DNA of 26,389 nt from Bacillota bacterium (lineage in GTDB: Bacteria; Bacillota; Clostridia; Oscillospirales; Acutalibacteraceae), in the NCBI GenBank assembly GCA_023390175.1, contig JAEWDK010000017.1:1-26389 (forward strand), written 5' to 3'. The notes beneath the pieces were generated by a model that saw nothing but the letters and a program-made list of their open reading frames with translations, was not told the origin of the DNA and searched no databases. The number at the start of each line of letters is the position of its first letter. Position 1 is the stretch's first letter. A program made the position numbers and the translations under genes. Below, in pieces: positions 1 to 7,800 of the stretch.

Positions 1-470
1 CCGAACACATTGCTGGTCATGGCCTGCTCCAAATTTCCGGCATCCTGCAGTGAGGTGATAATATTTCCAGCCACCGTGCCGAAGTCGGTTCCAAGACCGG
101 TAATCCCGGCAGTGAAGCTGCCCTGCAGGGATACCGACAGCTTATACAGCTCCACCGGCACGGTGGTAAACAGCCCTACGGCCATGAAGCCCTTAATGGC
201 ATTGAGGGCGGTATCCTTGATGCTGCCTCTGCCGGATTGATATTCGATTCCGCATTCAAAGGCGGCAACTACAAGACCGACACCATAGAGCGCCCATGCG
301 AGATAAGAGAAAAACAGGACGATGGATTGTACCCAGCTCATGGTGAACAGGTCGGCTCCCATGTTCCCCATCTGCATAAAAAAATCACCGAGGAAGCCCA
401 CGATCTGACCGTAGATCCAATCCACAATCTGACCGAGGACAGTGTCGGCGATAAAATCCCATATGAACAT
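1..470 (-). CDS. TrbL/VirB6-like conjugal transfer membrane protein (5' part only)
   Basis: The minus strand reads open from ATG at 470 to the window edge, about 156 residues, starting MFIWDFIADTVLGQIVDWIY. An AGGAG site lies at about 485-489. Visible features are an amphipathic N-terminus, a hydrophobic segment (SIVLFFSYLAWALYGVGLVV, about residues 49-68), a Gly/Thr-rich loop and the segment ALNAIKGFMAVGLFTTVPVE. This is the pattern of the TrbL-like polytopic proteins of firmicute conjugative elements, which play the VirB6 role: forming the inner channel through the membrane. The next gene upstream on this strand is the DUF3852 gene, a common partner. The family call rests on recognition of the N-terminus and context; the C-terminal part is outside the window. 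Confidence 0.72.
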   Translation of the reverse strand, partial: MFIWDFIADTVLGQIVDWIYGQIVGFLGDFFMQMGNMGADLFTMSWVQSIVLFFSYLAWALYGVGLVVAAFECGIEYQSGRGSIKDTALNAIKGFMAVGLFTTVPVELYKLSVSLQGSFTAGITGLGTDFGTVAGNIITSLQDAGNLEQAMTSNVF

Positions 471-561
471 TTGAAGTCATCACTCCTTTCGTCACCGCAG
501 CCACAGTCCAAGCATCTTTTCAGTGGATTCTTGAGATGTGGCTGCAGGATTGATTTATGAC

Positions 562-590
562 TTGACAATCAGCTTTTTCAGAGCTTTAAT
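562..590 (+). promoter_or_regulatory. SigA-type promoter for the small plus-strand gene
   Basis: TTGACA at 562-567 and TTTAAT at 585-590 are separated by 17 bases. The first is a perfect -35 and the second a good -10. It lies 46 bases ahead of the GTG start at 637 and points against the surrounding minus-strand operon. Confidence 0.6.
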
Positions 591-636
591 ACCACACAAC
601 GGAGGCCGCCGAAATCATGTTAAAGGAGGTACTTGT

Positions 637-807
637 GTGGCAGATTACAAAAAACTTTATAGTAAAATGTTTAACGCCGTGACCGATGCTGAAACACTCA
701 TTTCTCAGGCGGCTCATATCATGCGCACCGCCCAGCAGGAGTGCGAGGAAATGTATATGGATGCGGACGATACGCCGCTGCGCCTGACCGATAAGCCGGA
801 GGAGTAA
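637..807 (+). CDS. Small hypothetical protein, opposite in strand to the conjugation operon
   Basis: I chose GTG at 637 because a very strong AAAGGAGG site sits just upstream (622-629); the product is 56 residues beginning VADYKKLYSKMFNAVTDAET. It is mostly helical and charged, with the pattern AAHIMRTAQQECEEMYM followed by an acidic tail. Short proteins of this look are common in firmicute phages and ICEs, but I know of no function. It has its own SigA-type promoter (562-590) and lies between the DUF3852 gene and the TrbL-like gene, both on the other strand, so its transcript would be antisense to the long operon message. The longer reading from 538 lacks a ribosome site. Confidence 0.65.
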   Translation: MADYKKLYSKMFNAVTDAETLISQAAHIMRTAQQECEEMYMDADDTPLRLTDKPEE

Positions 808-826
808 GGCTCTGCTTTTTTCTCTG

Positions 827-1165
827 TTACATCCCCAGCACCTGCCAGAGATATAACGGAGCCGTCAGTGTGAACACCAGACACGCAAACAGGATGGCCG
901 GAGCCGCCCATTCGAACTGACCATGTTTCCGATAGTCAAAATATGCGGTACCCAATTTGGCAAAGAAAAACACTGCCAGAATGAGATCGATGGCAGGAAA
1001 CACCACCTTGTTGACTACTGTCTTAATCTGCTGGGATGCCGTTGTCCATGTTCCCTCAATCGCTCCGGCCACATCGCCGGTTCCCGCCGCAAAAGCCGTC
1101 TGGCTGAACAGGAGGCAAAGGAGCAGCGCCACGCAAAGGGCGGCTGCCAGTCGCTTTGTTTTCAT
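827..1165 (-). CDS. DUF3852 family membrane protein, VirB2/TrbC-like
   Basis: 112 residues from ATG at 1165 with an AAAGGTGG site; upstream in-frame codons run into a hairpin and are not coding. A signal peptide is clear (MKTKRLAAALCVALLLCLLF, then SQTAFAAG). After a short polar stretch (TGDVAGAIEGTWTTASQQIK) there are two membrane segments, about residues 53-72 and 88-106, split by the charged loop FDYRKHGQFEW. I recognise this as DUF3852, found next to TrbL-like proteins in Clostridia ICEs. A secreted small protein with two membrane helices resembles the VirB2/TrbC pilin subunit of type IV secretion; that role is inference. It follows directly after a 19-bp hairpin. Confidence 0.82.
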   Translation of the reverse strand: MKTKRLAAALCVALLLCLLFSQTAFAAGTGDVAGAIEGTWTTASQQIKTVVNKVVFPAIDLILAVFFFAKLGTAYFDYRKHGQFEWAAPAILFACLVFTLTAPLYLWQVLGM

Positions 1166-1192
1166 TGATTTTCCACCTTTCTTTATGAGGGT

Positions 1193-1237
1193 AAAAGACA
1201 AGACCGCAGCTTTTTCCGAGCTGCGGTCTTGTCTTTT
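1193..1237 (-). terminator. 19-bp perfect hairpin between the secreted-protein gene and DUF3852
   Basis: Arms 1193-1211 and 1219-1237 are exact reverse complements with a 7-base loop. On the minus strand the stem starts with AAAA and ends with TTTT. It lies just after the stop of the 1246-2985 gene and only 27 bases before the DUF3852 start, which leaves no room for a promoter between hairpin and gene. It may work as a partial terminator or an mRNA-stability element. Confidence 0.8.
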
Positions 1238-1245
1238 CTCTGTTT

Positions 1246-2985
1246 TTAATGGGGTTTCTGAGGCGCAATGTGCCAATCATCCCAAAGTGATCCCCGGATG
1301 GTGATATTGTCAGTGAGGTTGAGGGAGAGCATACCATCCGGTGTCCAGCTGTCAATCAGCCAAGTGTGGGGGGTGTAGCTTCCGTCCGGGTACCAGATGG
1401 GCGTAAAGTGTGTCCTGCGCCCATAGGTGCTGTAGGGATTCGCCATAAACTCAAAGCGGGAGCTGTAGCCGGAACTCATGCGCTCCAGCAGCCGCCAGTA
1501 GGTCTGATATGAGAATTCCGGAAAATAGGTCACGGCATTTTGCGCCCCGGTAACCGCCGAGGACTGATTGGTGCTGATATTTGCGGTGACCGTTTGGTTG
1601 AACCCATAACCGGACTTCATGGCTTTTCCGCTGGCGGTGGGGCTTTTATCGTCCGGCTTGATGCTCATGGAGGCGGAGAGACTCGCCTGATATCGGTCGA
1701 GATCGAACTCCCACCAGCCATGATCCTCCCACCAGCCGTTGTCCACCCAATGACCGCCGTCCTCGCCATGATCACAGTAATCCCAATCAGAAATCCATAC
1801 CCAATATTCCTGCCACCAAGGTCGCCAGACACTCCAGCTTGCCGATGTTTTCTGAGGTTTGTTTACAACAGACGGCCTTGTATATCCATCATTTCGGTCG
1901 TCTGCTACCGGATTGGGCGGCGGGTTTTTATCAAGGTCAACAATATTTACGTTGATGGTCGCTTTGCTGGAGCTGCCGCCTCCGGATACGGAAACGGTGA
2001 TGGTCATCTTCTGCGGAGTGCTGGGTGTTGTCCAGCGTATCCACGCCAGCTGGCTGTCGCCATTCGGATAGTAAATATTGCTGACCTTGAGGCTTTTACC
2101 GTTCACATAAAAAGTGGCGGACACCGGCTTATCCGGATCACTCTGACCGCCGCTGACAGTGATTGCTGTGATGACCTCGGTGTTCACCCGATACTCATAA
2201 TCATAGACCGACACATCGGGCGGTTCGGCAGGCATATCCTTAAAGCGCACGATGCCGAGACCGAGTGCCGCACGAATATTTTCATTGGAGGCGGCAGCGG
2301 TGCGGCTGCCAGACCATGCGGGATAACCGAGGTCGGCCACCTCCAAGAACATGGATAAAGGTAGATTCTTGTGAGAAAGAGAAACCATGCGCTTGCGTAG
2401 CAGACCGCCGACCTGAGCATCATACAGAGCGGCTTCGGTGGCTGTGGTGGCGATCATCACGCCCTCAAATTTGTAATAGGCTATGGGTTCCAGAAGCAAC
2501 TTATATTCGCCGCCAATTAATACATCATAGCTCATGCCAGTATGGTTTGCTATCATTTGAACCAGATATTCAGAGCAGAAATAGTGTTTAATTGCTTCAA
2601 TATTATTGCTGCCATTGGTGCTTATAATCTTAGGCAAGGGTTGTGGAGGAACAACACAGCTATAGCTCCCTTTTATAGGAGATAGTCCACGACCACCATT
2701 GTACTGAAGTTTACTGACTTTCCCGAAGTTATAGATGGAGGAACTCGGAGGCTTATTTGTTAAGTCAATTGGGGTAGTAACCACTACATGGTCACTTGCC
2801 CGAACCACTGTTACTCGCACACCCTCGTTACCCGGAGTCCATGAATTAGTGCTGGTTCCATCACCCATACCTCCACCACCGCCATCCACGTTACCGCTAC
2901 CGCCTGTATCTGCATAAGCATTCATAGGAAAAGCAACAGCAAACAGGATAACAATGGATAGCATAATTCCTATTAATCGCTTCAT
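1246..2985 (-). CDS. Large secreted protein with Ig-like segment and Trp-rich patch, unknown function
   Basis: 579 residues from ATG at 2985, chosen because AAAGGAG lies at the right distance; the alternative 7 codons upstream has no ribosome site. Residues 1-26 form a signal peptide (MKRLIGIMLSIVILFAVAFP, then MNAYADT), followed by a Gly-rich linker. Residues 260-352 look like an Ig-like beta domain (VITAITVSGG ... TINVNIVDL). Residues 384-425 hold 12 tryptophans among acidic, Gly and His residues, an unusual surface. The C-terminal third is Ser/Thr/Tyr-rich. There is no LPXTG motif and no C-terminal anchor, so it would be released or held by other factors. It lies in the conjugation/pilus operon; an adhesin or mating-contact role is possible but only inferred. 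Confidence 0.75.
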   Translation of the reverse strand: MKRLIGIMLSIVILFAVAFPMNAYADTGGSGNVDGGGGGMGDGTSTNSWTPGNEGVRVTVVRASDHVVVTTPIDLTNKPPSSSIYNFGKVSKLQYNGGRGLSPIKGSYSCVVPPQPLPKIISTNGSNNIEAIKHYFCSEYLVQMIANHTGMSYDVLIGGEYKLLLEPIAYYKFEGVMIATTATEAALYDAQVGGLLRKRMVSLSHKNLPLSMFLEVADLGYPAWSGSRTAAASNENIRAALGLGIVRFKDMPAEPPDVSVYDYEYRVNTEVITAITVSGGQSDPDKPVSATFYVNGKSLKVSNIYYPNGDSQLAWIRWTTPSTPQKMTITVSVSGGGSSSKATINVNIVDLDKNPPPNPVADDRNDGYTRPSVVNKPQKTSASWSVWRPWWQEYWVWISDWDYCDHGEDGGHWVDNGWWEDHGWWEFDLDRYQASLSASMSIKPDDKSPTASGKAMKSGYGFNQTVTANISTNQSSAVTGAQNAVTYFPEFSYQTYWRLLERMSSGYSSRFEFMANPYSTYGRRTHFTPIWYPDGSYTPHTWLIDSWTPDGMLSLNLTDNITIRGSLWDDWHIAPQKPH

Positions 2986-3004
2986 AACATCTCCTTTCCG
3001 CAAC

Positions 3005-3035
3005 AAAAAAACACGGCGTTAATCCGTGTTTTTTT
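3005..3035 (-). terminator. Intrinsic-terminator-like hairpin ahead of the secreted-protein gene
   Basis: Arms 3005-3016 and 3024-3035 pair over 12 bases with a 7-base loop. On the minus strand the stem ends in CCGTG followed by seven T. It falls between the Pro-rich gene (ends 3055) and the secreted-protein gene (starts 2985), with 19 bases to the start codon including its ribosome site. Confidence 0.8.
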
Positions 3036-3054
3036 GCTGCTAATCTATTTTGTA

Positions 3055-3600
3055 TTAGTCCATTTCTCCAACTTGCTTATTAATGTCGCCATCACTTTTA
3101 CCCTCAATTACTTGATTTGCACCGCCATCCGGTACATTGTCAAAACCGGGCAAGCCACCACCACCCTGTGGTTTGCTTTCGGGAGGTGGAGTCGGCTTTT
3201 TCTCAGTGTCCTCCGGTTTGTAGGTGGGCGGGGTATCAGGGTTTTCGGGGGTAAAGTCATGGTTTTTATCCGAGTTTGGTGTCCTGTCGGTGCCATCCGG
3301 CGTTTTCGGATTTTCCGGTGCCTCCGGCTTTACCGGATCGGGCTGGAGTTTTTGCTCTGGCAGATCGGTTTGGGGCGGCAGGGTTTCCACTGGCTGCGAG
3401 GGTGTATTGTTAGGCGGCGTGACCACCACTTCAGGCGGCTGCACCTCCGGCGTTACCGAAGAAGAGCCTTGTTCCGTCTGAGGCAGGGTGTCCGGTTTAT
3501 CGGGAGCTTTGGCGAACTGCATTCCAATGGCAACCAGAAGCGCCAGTCCGAGAACCGATACTGCCGCAATGGTCAGCCTTTTCTTTGTTTTCTCTGTCAT
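3055..3600 (-). CDS. Pro-rich, membrane-anchored extracellular protein (DUF6550-like)
   Basis: 181 residues; start at 3600 supported by AAAGGAGGGG. One N-terminal membrane segment (about residues 9-28, LTIAAVSVLGLALLVAIGMQ) follows a Lys-rich head, giving an N-in, signal-anchor topology. The rest is low complexity: a Pro/Glu/Thr/Gln-rich stalk to about residue 145, then a Gly-rich stretch and an acidic tail ending NKQVGEMD. It resembles the short wall-spanning stalks seen in firmicute ICE operons and I recall the label DUF6550, without certainty. A SigA-like promoter lies upstream (3656-3684) and a hairpin follows directly. Confidence 0.68.
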   Translation of the reverse strand: MTEKTKKRLTIAAVSVLGLALLVAIGMQFAKAPDKPDTLPQTEQGSSSVTPEVQPPEVVVTPPNNTPSQPVETLPPQTDLPEQKLQPDPVKPEAPENPKTPDGTDRTPNSDKNHDFTPENPDTPPTYKPEDTEKKPTPPPESKPQGGGGLPGFDNVPDGGANQVIEGKSDGDINKQVGEMD

Positions 3601-3655
3601 ATTGAACCCCTCCTTTGAGAAGTGTAAAATCTTACCTTTTTATATTTCACACCAT

Positions 3656-3684
3656 ACTATAAATTTTTTCAGAAGTCCAGACAA
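3656..3684 (-). promoter_or_regulatory. Probable internal promoter for the Pro-rich protein gene
   Basis: On the minus strand TTGTCT (3684-3679) and TATAGT (3661-3656) are 17 bases apart, followed after about 50 bases by AAAGGAGGGG and the ATG at 3600. This 96-base gap is the only sizeable break in the Tad operon without a terminator-like hairpin. The -35 is imperfect. Confidence 0.45.
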
Positions 3685-3696
3685 TTTCCCGAACAG

Positions 3697-4242
3697 CTAA
3701 AACACCTCGGTATATCCCGCCTGAACCTTGAGCCGTATTTTCATGGCTGGGAGCTGTTTGCCCCCGAAATAGACCGGCACCTCCAGCCAGATTGTGGCAT
3801 CAGCCTCAAAACGCTGGGCATTTCGGGGCGAAGAAGGAGCCAGCGGCGCATTGCGGATCGTGACGTCCAAGCCGGACAGCTTGTATTCGAGCGCTTCCCC
3901 GGAATATTTCACATGGCTGCCGCTGACTTCCTCCATACCGAGAACGCTGTCCATATAGCTGTAGATGTCGCCGGTGTTCACACTGTAGGAGAAGGAGGAG
4001 CCGTCCGGCTGGTAGCCGCCGCTATATCCCTCCCGAACACCATGATATACATCGGCATAGTTGTCATTGACCGTCACGATGATGGCATCCTGCAGGGCTT
4101 CTTTCACACCGCTGGCAATAATATTCAGCCTGAAAAACTCCATTACGCCGCACAGAATAAGGACAAGCGCCAGTGTAATCGCCACCACCAAAGGGAAGCC
4201 GTTACCGGTCTTGCATTTGAGGATTCTTCTCAGCTTGGTCAT
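3697..4242 (-). CDS. TadE-like pseudopilin
   Basis: 181 residues. Start ATG at 4242 overlaps the DUF4320 stop in ATGA, with GAGGTG upstream. A basic head (MTKLRRILKCKTGNGF) leads into one membrane helix (PLVVAITLALVLILCGVMEF), then about 140 extracellular residues rich in Tyr, Ser and Gly. A short basic segment, Gly and then a hydrophobic helix ending near Glu is the prepilin-like layout of TadE/TadF minor pilins, cut by TadV-type peptidases. Processing here, at G-N or G-F, is inferred. It ends the Tad block; the next gene has its own promoter. Confidence 0.6.
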   Translation of the reverse strand: MTKLRRILKCKTGNGFPLVVAITLALVLILCGVMEFFRLNIIASGVKEALQDAIIVTVNDNYADVYHGVREGYSGGYQPDGSSFSYSVNTGDIYSYMDSVLGMEEVSGSHVKYSGEALEYKLSGLDVTIRNAPLAPSSPRNAQRFEADATIWLEVPVYFGGKQLPAMKIRLKVQAGYTEVF

Positions 4243-4634
4243 TTGTGATACACCTCACTTTTACCGGAGGCCTCCGAGCGCAGGGTGATGGGAAAGGAAC
4301 CGAAGCCGCCAAACAGCCCGATGTTCATATCCAAGGTTAGGGTGACGGTGATTTCCTCATTCAGTTGGATACTCCCGGTCTTTGACCATGAAATCCGGGG
4401 ACTTAGCCCGGTCTGCTCAGTGAGAACCGCTGCACGGCGGTTGGTTTCGCTGCCCACCCTGCCGGAGATTTCCGCTTCCCTGCACAGCTCGGTGGCGTAG
4501 GTGTCCAGCTGGTTTTTGGCAATGAACACCGGCAGCACCCGAACCGCCAGCGCAATCACCAGCACTGCACAGAGGACGAGGATACACACATCAATGTAGC
4601 CCTCGCCACGTTTGGATTTTAGAATTTTCTTCAT
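4239..4634 (-). CDS. DUF4320 family protein, TadE-like pseudopilin
   Basis: 131 residues from ATG at 4634. GGAGG is 7 bases from this ATG but only 2 bases from the alternative GTG at 4640, which decides the start. The head MKKILKSKRGEGYIDVCILV has the K/R-G-E-G-Y pattern before a long membrane helix (about residues 16-36), then a mixed alpha/beta extracellular part with the segment NIGLFGGFGSFPITL. I recognise this as DUF4320, regularly found downstream of TadC in firmicute ICEs. The motif GEG[YF]-[IV]D also occurs in the 10050-10280 protein, suggesting that both are substrates of the encoded prepilin peptidase. Confidence 0.82.
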   Translation of the reverse strand: MKKILKSKRGEGYIDVCILVLCAVLVIALAVRVLPVFIAKNQLDTYATELCREAEISGRVGSETNRRAAVLTEQTGLSPRISWSKTGSIQLNEEITVTLTLDMNIGLFGGFGSFPITLRSEASGKSEVYHK

Positions 4635-4646
4635 ACTCACCCCTCC

Positions 4647-5516
4647 CTAAAACATCCCGCCAAGAGATTTGATGATCTCAAAGGCGATGATGGCCAGATA
4701 GGTAAACAAAAAGCACATGAGCATGAGGAAAGAAAACACACGGATTTTCGGCGGTATCTTCTGCGCTTCACTCTTGAGCCGCTGCAGCTCCAGCTGCTTG
4801 AAATCGTGCGCCAGCATCTGAAAATACATAGTGCTGTCATCGCCACGCAGCGCACCGATGAGGCCACGGGTAATGTCCGAAAGCATGGGCGAATTGAGCC
4901 TTGCCTCAAACCGGGTAAGAGCGGCCTCATAGCTGGAGGATCGCATATCCGCTGCCAGCATGGTCAGTTCCCCGGCAAAGGCTTCCCCGGCGTTTTTCTT
5001 GTAACTCTCCACGATAGACAGCACATCACGAGAGGCTTTCAGTTCCTGCTCTATGCTGGCAACAAATCGGGGCAGCTCCTTTTCCATGGCAGCTCGCTTG
5101 ACCGACAGCTTTTCATCGGCCTTTTTGGTTTCCTTAAAATACACCATCACCGACAGGAATACCACCACCGGCACCAACAGCGGAAAGATCAGCCCTGCCG
5201 GGACTACAGCCAGCAGGATTGCTCCGGCCTTGACCAGCGCATATGCCTGATAAACCTCCGGCTCCATGTTCATGCCGGTGGCTTTCAGTACATTTTTCAG
5301 CCGGTGCTTGCGGTATTCATCCATGCGGATGTGCTTTGCCAGCTTCACCGCAAAGGTCATGAGGTAGGCTTCAAGGCTTTTGGCCGCTTTTTTCTCTGCT
5401 CTTGTGGTGTTCAGCATAGCTTTCGACGTGCTGAGATAGGGCAGGCGCAGCACATCCAAAAGGACAAAGAACAGCCCCGCTGCCAAGGTGACACCGAATA
5501 AAAATAATAATCCCAT
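4647..5516 (-). CDS. tadC: TadC-like pilus assembly inner-membrane protein (T2SSF family)
   Basis: 289 residues from ATG at 5516, which has GGAGG 8 bases away; the starts at 5522 and 5525 are too close to it. One N-terminal membrane helix, a basic cytoplasmic stretch, two helices around residues 99-132 and a C-terminal pair of hydrophobic segments (FSFLMLMCFLFTYLAIIAFE). The middle holds the GspF/T2SSF-type helical bundle with the helix PRFVASIEQELKASRDVLSI. TadC pairs with TadB to form the platform on which the CpaF ATPase acts. It follows tadB by 5 bases and is followed closely by the pseudopilin genes. Confidence 0.85.
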   Translation of the reverse strand: MGLLFLFGVTLAAGLFFVLLDVLRLPYLSTSKAMLNTTRAEKKAAKSLEAYLMTFAVKLAKHIRMDEYRKHRLKNVLKATGMNMEPEVYQAYALVKAGAILLAVVPAGLIFPLLVPVVVFLSVMVYFKETKKADEKLSVKRAAMEKELPRFVASIEQELKASRDVLSIVESYKKNAGEAFAGELTMLAADMRSSSYEAALTRFEARLNSPMLSDITRGLIGALRGDDSTMYFQMLAHDFKQLELQRLKSEAQKIPPKIRVFSFLMLMCFLFTYLAIIAFEIIKSLGGMF

Positions 5517-5521
5517 TCCCA

Positions 5522-6451
5522 TCACCTCCGATACTCAATTGGTTTTGTCAGCCGTATCACGCAAGCGGTGGAGATGAAAATGAGGGCGGCGCTGATGGCC
5601 AGAATGATCTGCCCCAGCGGAGTGTGCATCAGTGTGTCGTACCAGCTTTTGTTCAAGAGGTGCATCAGTGGAATGTTTCCGATGACGAAAAACGCCATGA
5701 TAATAAATTCCTTACGGGGTTCAAAGACGAGATATTCCAACTCGCCGTTCACAATCCGCATATCCGACAGCTTGCTGACAATGGGGGTTAGCGTGGTCTT
5801 GAGGCTGCGGTCATGCTGGCAATCGCACAAGGCATCGCACCATTCCCGAAAGACCTCGTTGTCGATCTTGGTGCGCAGGAGTTTGAGCGCTTCCAGCACA
5901 TCGGGATCAATGAGCTTCACCCGCATCACAAAATCCTGAAACACCTGATGCACCGGCGGGTTCAAATAGTGGAGGTTTTCCTCCACAGCGGTGAGGATGT
6001 TTTCACTTCTGAGGTAGGCGGTTGTCACGGTGGAGAGCGCTGTTTCCAGCTCTGCGGCAATGTCTTTCCGGAAGTGGCTGGCAGTCAGCTGCACATACCA
6101 GAACGGCAGCAGCATAAAGCCCACCGCCATCACCGGAGCCAGAAAGAAATTGCCCAGCACGATGGCGATGGAGGCACCGATGCCAAACAGCAGCAGAGAG
6201 CAGGCGCAAAGCAGAGAGAAGTGCCTGCTGCGCCCGGTCATGGTCAGGATATCCTGCGCCATGCGGATTTCCCGTTTTAGAAAGCCCTGCTTTTGGCGGC
6301 GCTGTGCCGCCTTGATTTCATCCTTAATGGAGGACTTCTCCCTTGTGAGAAAAGAGAACAGCCCATCGGTAAATTCCATCGGCGCAAGCCCGATTAATAG
6401 AAAAAAGCCTGTAATCATACCAATACAGGCCAGTAATTGAATGGTTGTCAT
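5522..6451 (-). CDS. tadB: TadB-like pilus assembly inner-membrane protein
   Basis: 309 residues from ATG at 6451, which overlaps the cpaF stop as ATGA; the longer reading upstream lies inside cpaF in another frame. Membrane helices lie near residues 4-21, 72-110 (a pair), 235-255 and 280-300. The central cytoplasmic part (ELETALSTVTTAYLRSENIL, then DPDVLEALKLLRTKIDNEVF) fits the T2SSF fold. It acts with TadC as the membrane platform of the Tad machine, probably bound by CpaF. The GGAGG site is about 12 bases away, so translation is likely coupled to cpaF. Confidence 0.82.
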   Translation of the reverse strand: MTTIQLLACIGMITGFFLLIGLAPMEFTDGLFSFLTREKSSIKDEIKAAQRRQKQGFLKREIRMAQDILTMTGRSRHFSLLCACSLLLFGIGASIAIVLGNFFLAPVMAVGFMLLPFWYVQLTASHFRKDIAAELETALSTVTTAYLRSENILTAVEENLHYLNPPVHQVFQDFVMRVKLIDPDVLEALKLLRTKIDNEVFREWCDALCDCQHDRSLKTTLTPIVSKLSDMRIVNGELEYLVFEPRKEFIIMAFFVIGNIPLMHLLNKSWYDTLMHTPLGQIILAISAALIFISTACVIRLTKPIEYRR

Positions 6452-7800
6452 GCGGATATTCGCCCTCCTTTCCGAATGGCGTTGATGCGCTCCTGCGGCA
6501 TACCGTTTTCCAGCAGCCGCTTGCACAGACTGTCCGAGATAGGATTGATTGTTACATGGTCGCCGCTGATATGGAACTGATTGTTTTCATAGCGGTTTTC
6601 GCTGATTTCATACCGGAACAGGGTGCGATAATGGCGGCTGTTGTCCGGCAGGATTTCGCACTCCATGATCTCCATAAGTCTGCGCTGCTTATTCTCCAGT
6701 TGCTTGCAGAACACGATAATGGGATAGGCTTCCGTCACATAGCCCATGAGGGTTTCATCCGACAGGTCCACGGCTCGTTTGCAGAGGGAGACCATGCGGC
6801 GATAGGTGGATTCACAGGAGTTACTGTGAATGGTGGTGACCACCGCCACGCCGGTTCGGGCTACCTCCTGTGCGGCATTGGCCTCCGCACCACGCATTTC
6901 TCCGACTACGATGATGTCCGGATTAAAGCGCAGGGAGATGTCCACAAGGTCGATCTGCTCGATGCGGTATAGTTCATTTTCGCTGTTCCGGGTCAGGGTA
7001 TGCACCACGGAATTGGTGACTCTGCCATCTTGCTCTCGGATGAGCGATAACTCCCGGCTGCCATTTTCAATGGTGAAGATACGTTTACTATCGGGAATAG
7101 TGGTTAAAAGCCAGCCTGCCACAGTGGTCTTGCCGCTGCTGGTGGCTCCGGCAATGCACACCGAAATGCCGTACCGAATGAACTCCGATAGTAAATCCAG
7201 CATTGGGGCGGTAGCCGTGCCGCCGTTTATGAAATCCTCTTTTTCCATGTTATTGGGGTTCACAATACGGATGGATGCCGCCGCACCTACGCTGGCATCC
7301 ACGATAGGGCTTTTCATCACAGCAATACGGATATTCTCCGCAAGGGTACCCACCACCAGCGGCGATTGATCATCTAAAATCGTACCAGACACATGGAGCA
7401 TCCGGCGCAGCACGTTGATGCAGTGTTCGGGGCTGTCAAAATGTTCATGCAGCTTTTCGCAGCGCCCACCGGCATACTGGATTTCGATATCCCGCCAGCT
7501 GTTGATGTCTATTTCTTCGATGCCCTCGCTGAAGATGTACTTTGTCAAAAAGGAGTATTCAGCCATCTCGGTGAACAGGGCATCCACCAGCTGCTCCTTC
7601 GTCATGCCACGCACGGCCACACGGCTGTCCTGCACAAACTTGGCAATATACCGCTTGATATGCGCCTTGGCTTCGGCAGCATTGCCGTCTGAGAGCAGCT
7701 CGCTGTGCTGTCCGGCGATATGCTCCTGCACCCTTTGCAGAACGCCACGAAAGTCATCGGTTTCCTGCTCCGGGGCAAAGAATAGATTGTGCCTGCTCAT
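6448..7800 (-). CDS. cpaF: CpaF/TadA-type secretion ATPase
   Basis: 450 residues; ATG at 7800 overlaps the upstream stop as ATGA. This is a VirB11/CpaF-family hexameric ATPase: N-terminal domain to about residue 200, Walker A GATSSGKT at 218-225, Asp box around FTIENGSREL (242-251), Walker B region with FNPDIIVVGEMRGAEA at 292-307 and the His box TTIHSNS at 322-328. All catalytic motifs are intact. In Tad systems it powers pilus extension through TadB/TadC. In a conjugative element a VirB11-like ATPase could also serve the mating channel, but the neighbours here are all Tad-type, so the pilus role is preferred. Confidence 0.95.
   Translation of the reverse strand: MSRHNLFFAPEQETDDFRGVLQRVQEHIAGQHSELLSDGNAAEAKAHIKRYIAKFVQDSRVAVRGMTKEQLVDALFTEMAEYSFLTKYIFSEGIEEIDINSWRDIEIQYAGGRCEKLHEHFDSPEHCINVLRRMLHVSGTILDDQSPLVVGTLAENIRIAVMKSPIVDASVGAAASIRIVNPNNMEKEDFINGGTATAPMLDLLSEFIRYGISVCIAGATSSGKTTVAGWLLTTIPDSKRIFTIENGSRELSLIREQDGRVTNSVVHTLTRNSENELYRIEQIDLVDISLRFNPDIIVVGEMRGAEANAAQEVARTGVAVVTTIHSNSCESTYRRMVSLCKRAVDLSDETLMGYVTEAYPIIVFCKQLENKQRRLMEIMECEILPDNSRHYRTLFRYEISENRYENNQFHISGDHVTINPISDSLCKRLLENGMPQERINAIRKGGRISA

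Noticed and set aside
1540..2358. Long plus-strand reading frame (272 codons)
   Set aside because: Lies wholly inside the secreted-protein gene on the other strand; no ribosome site and no family resemblance.
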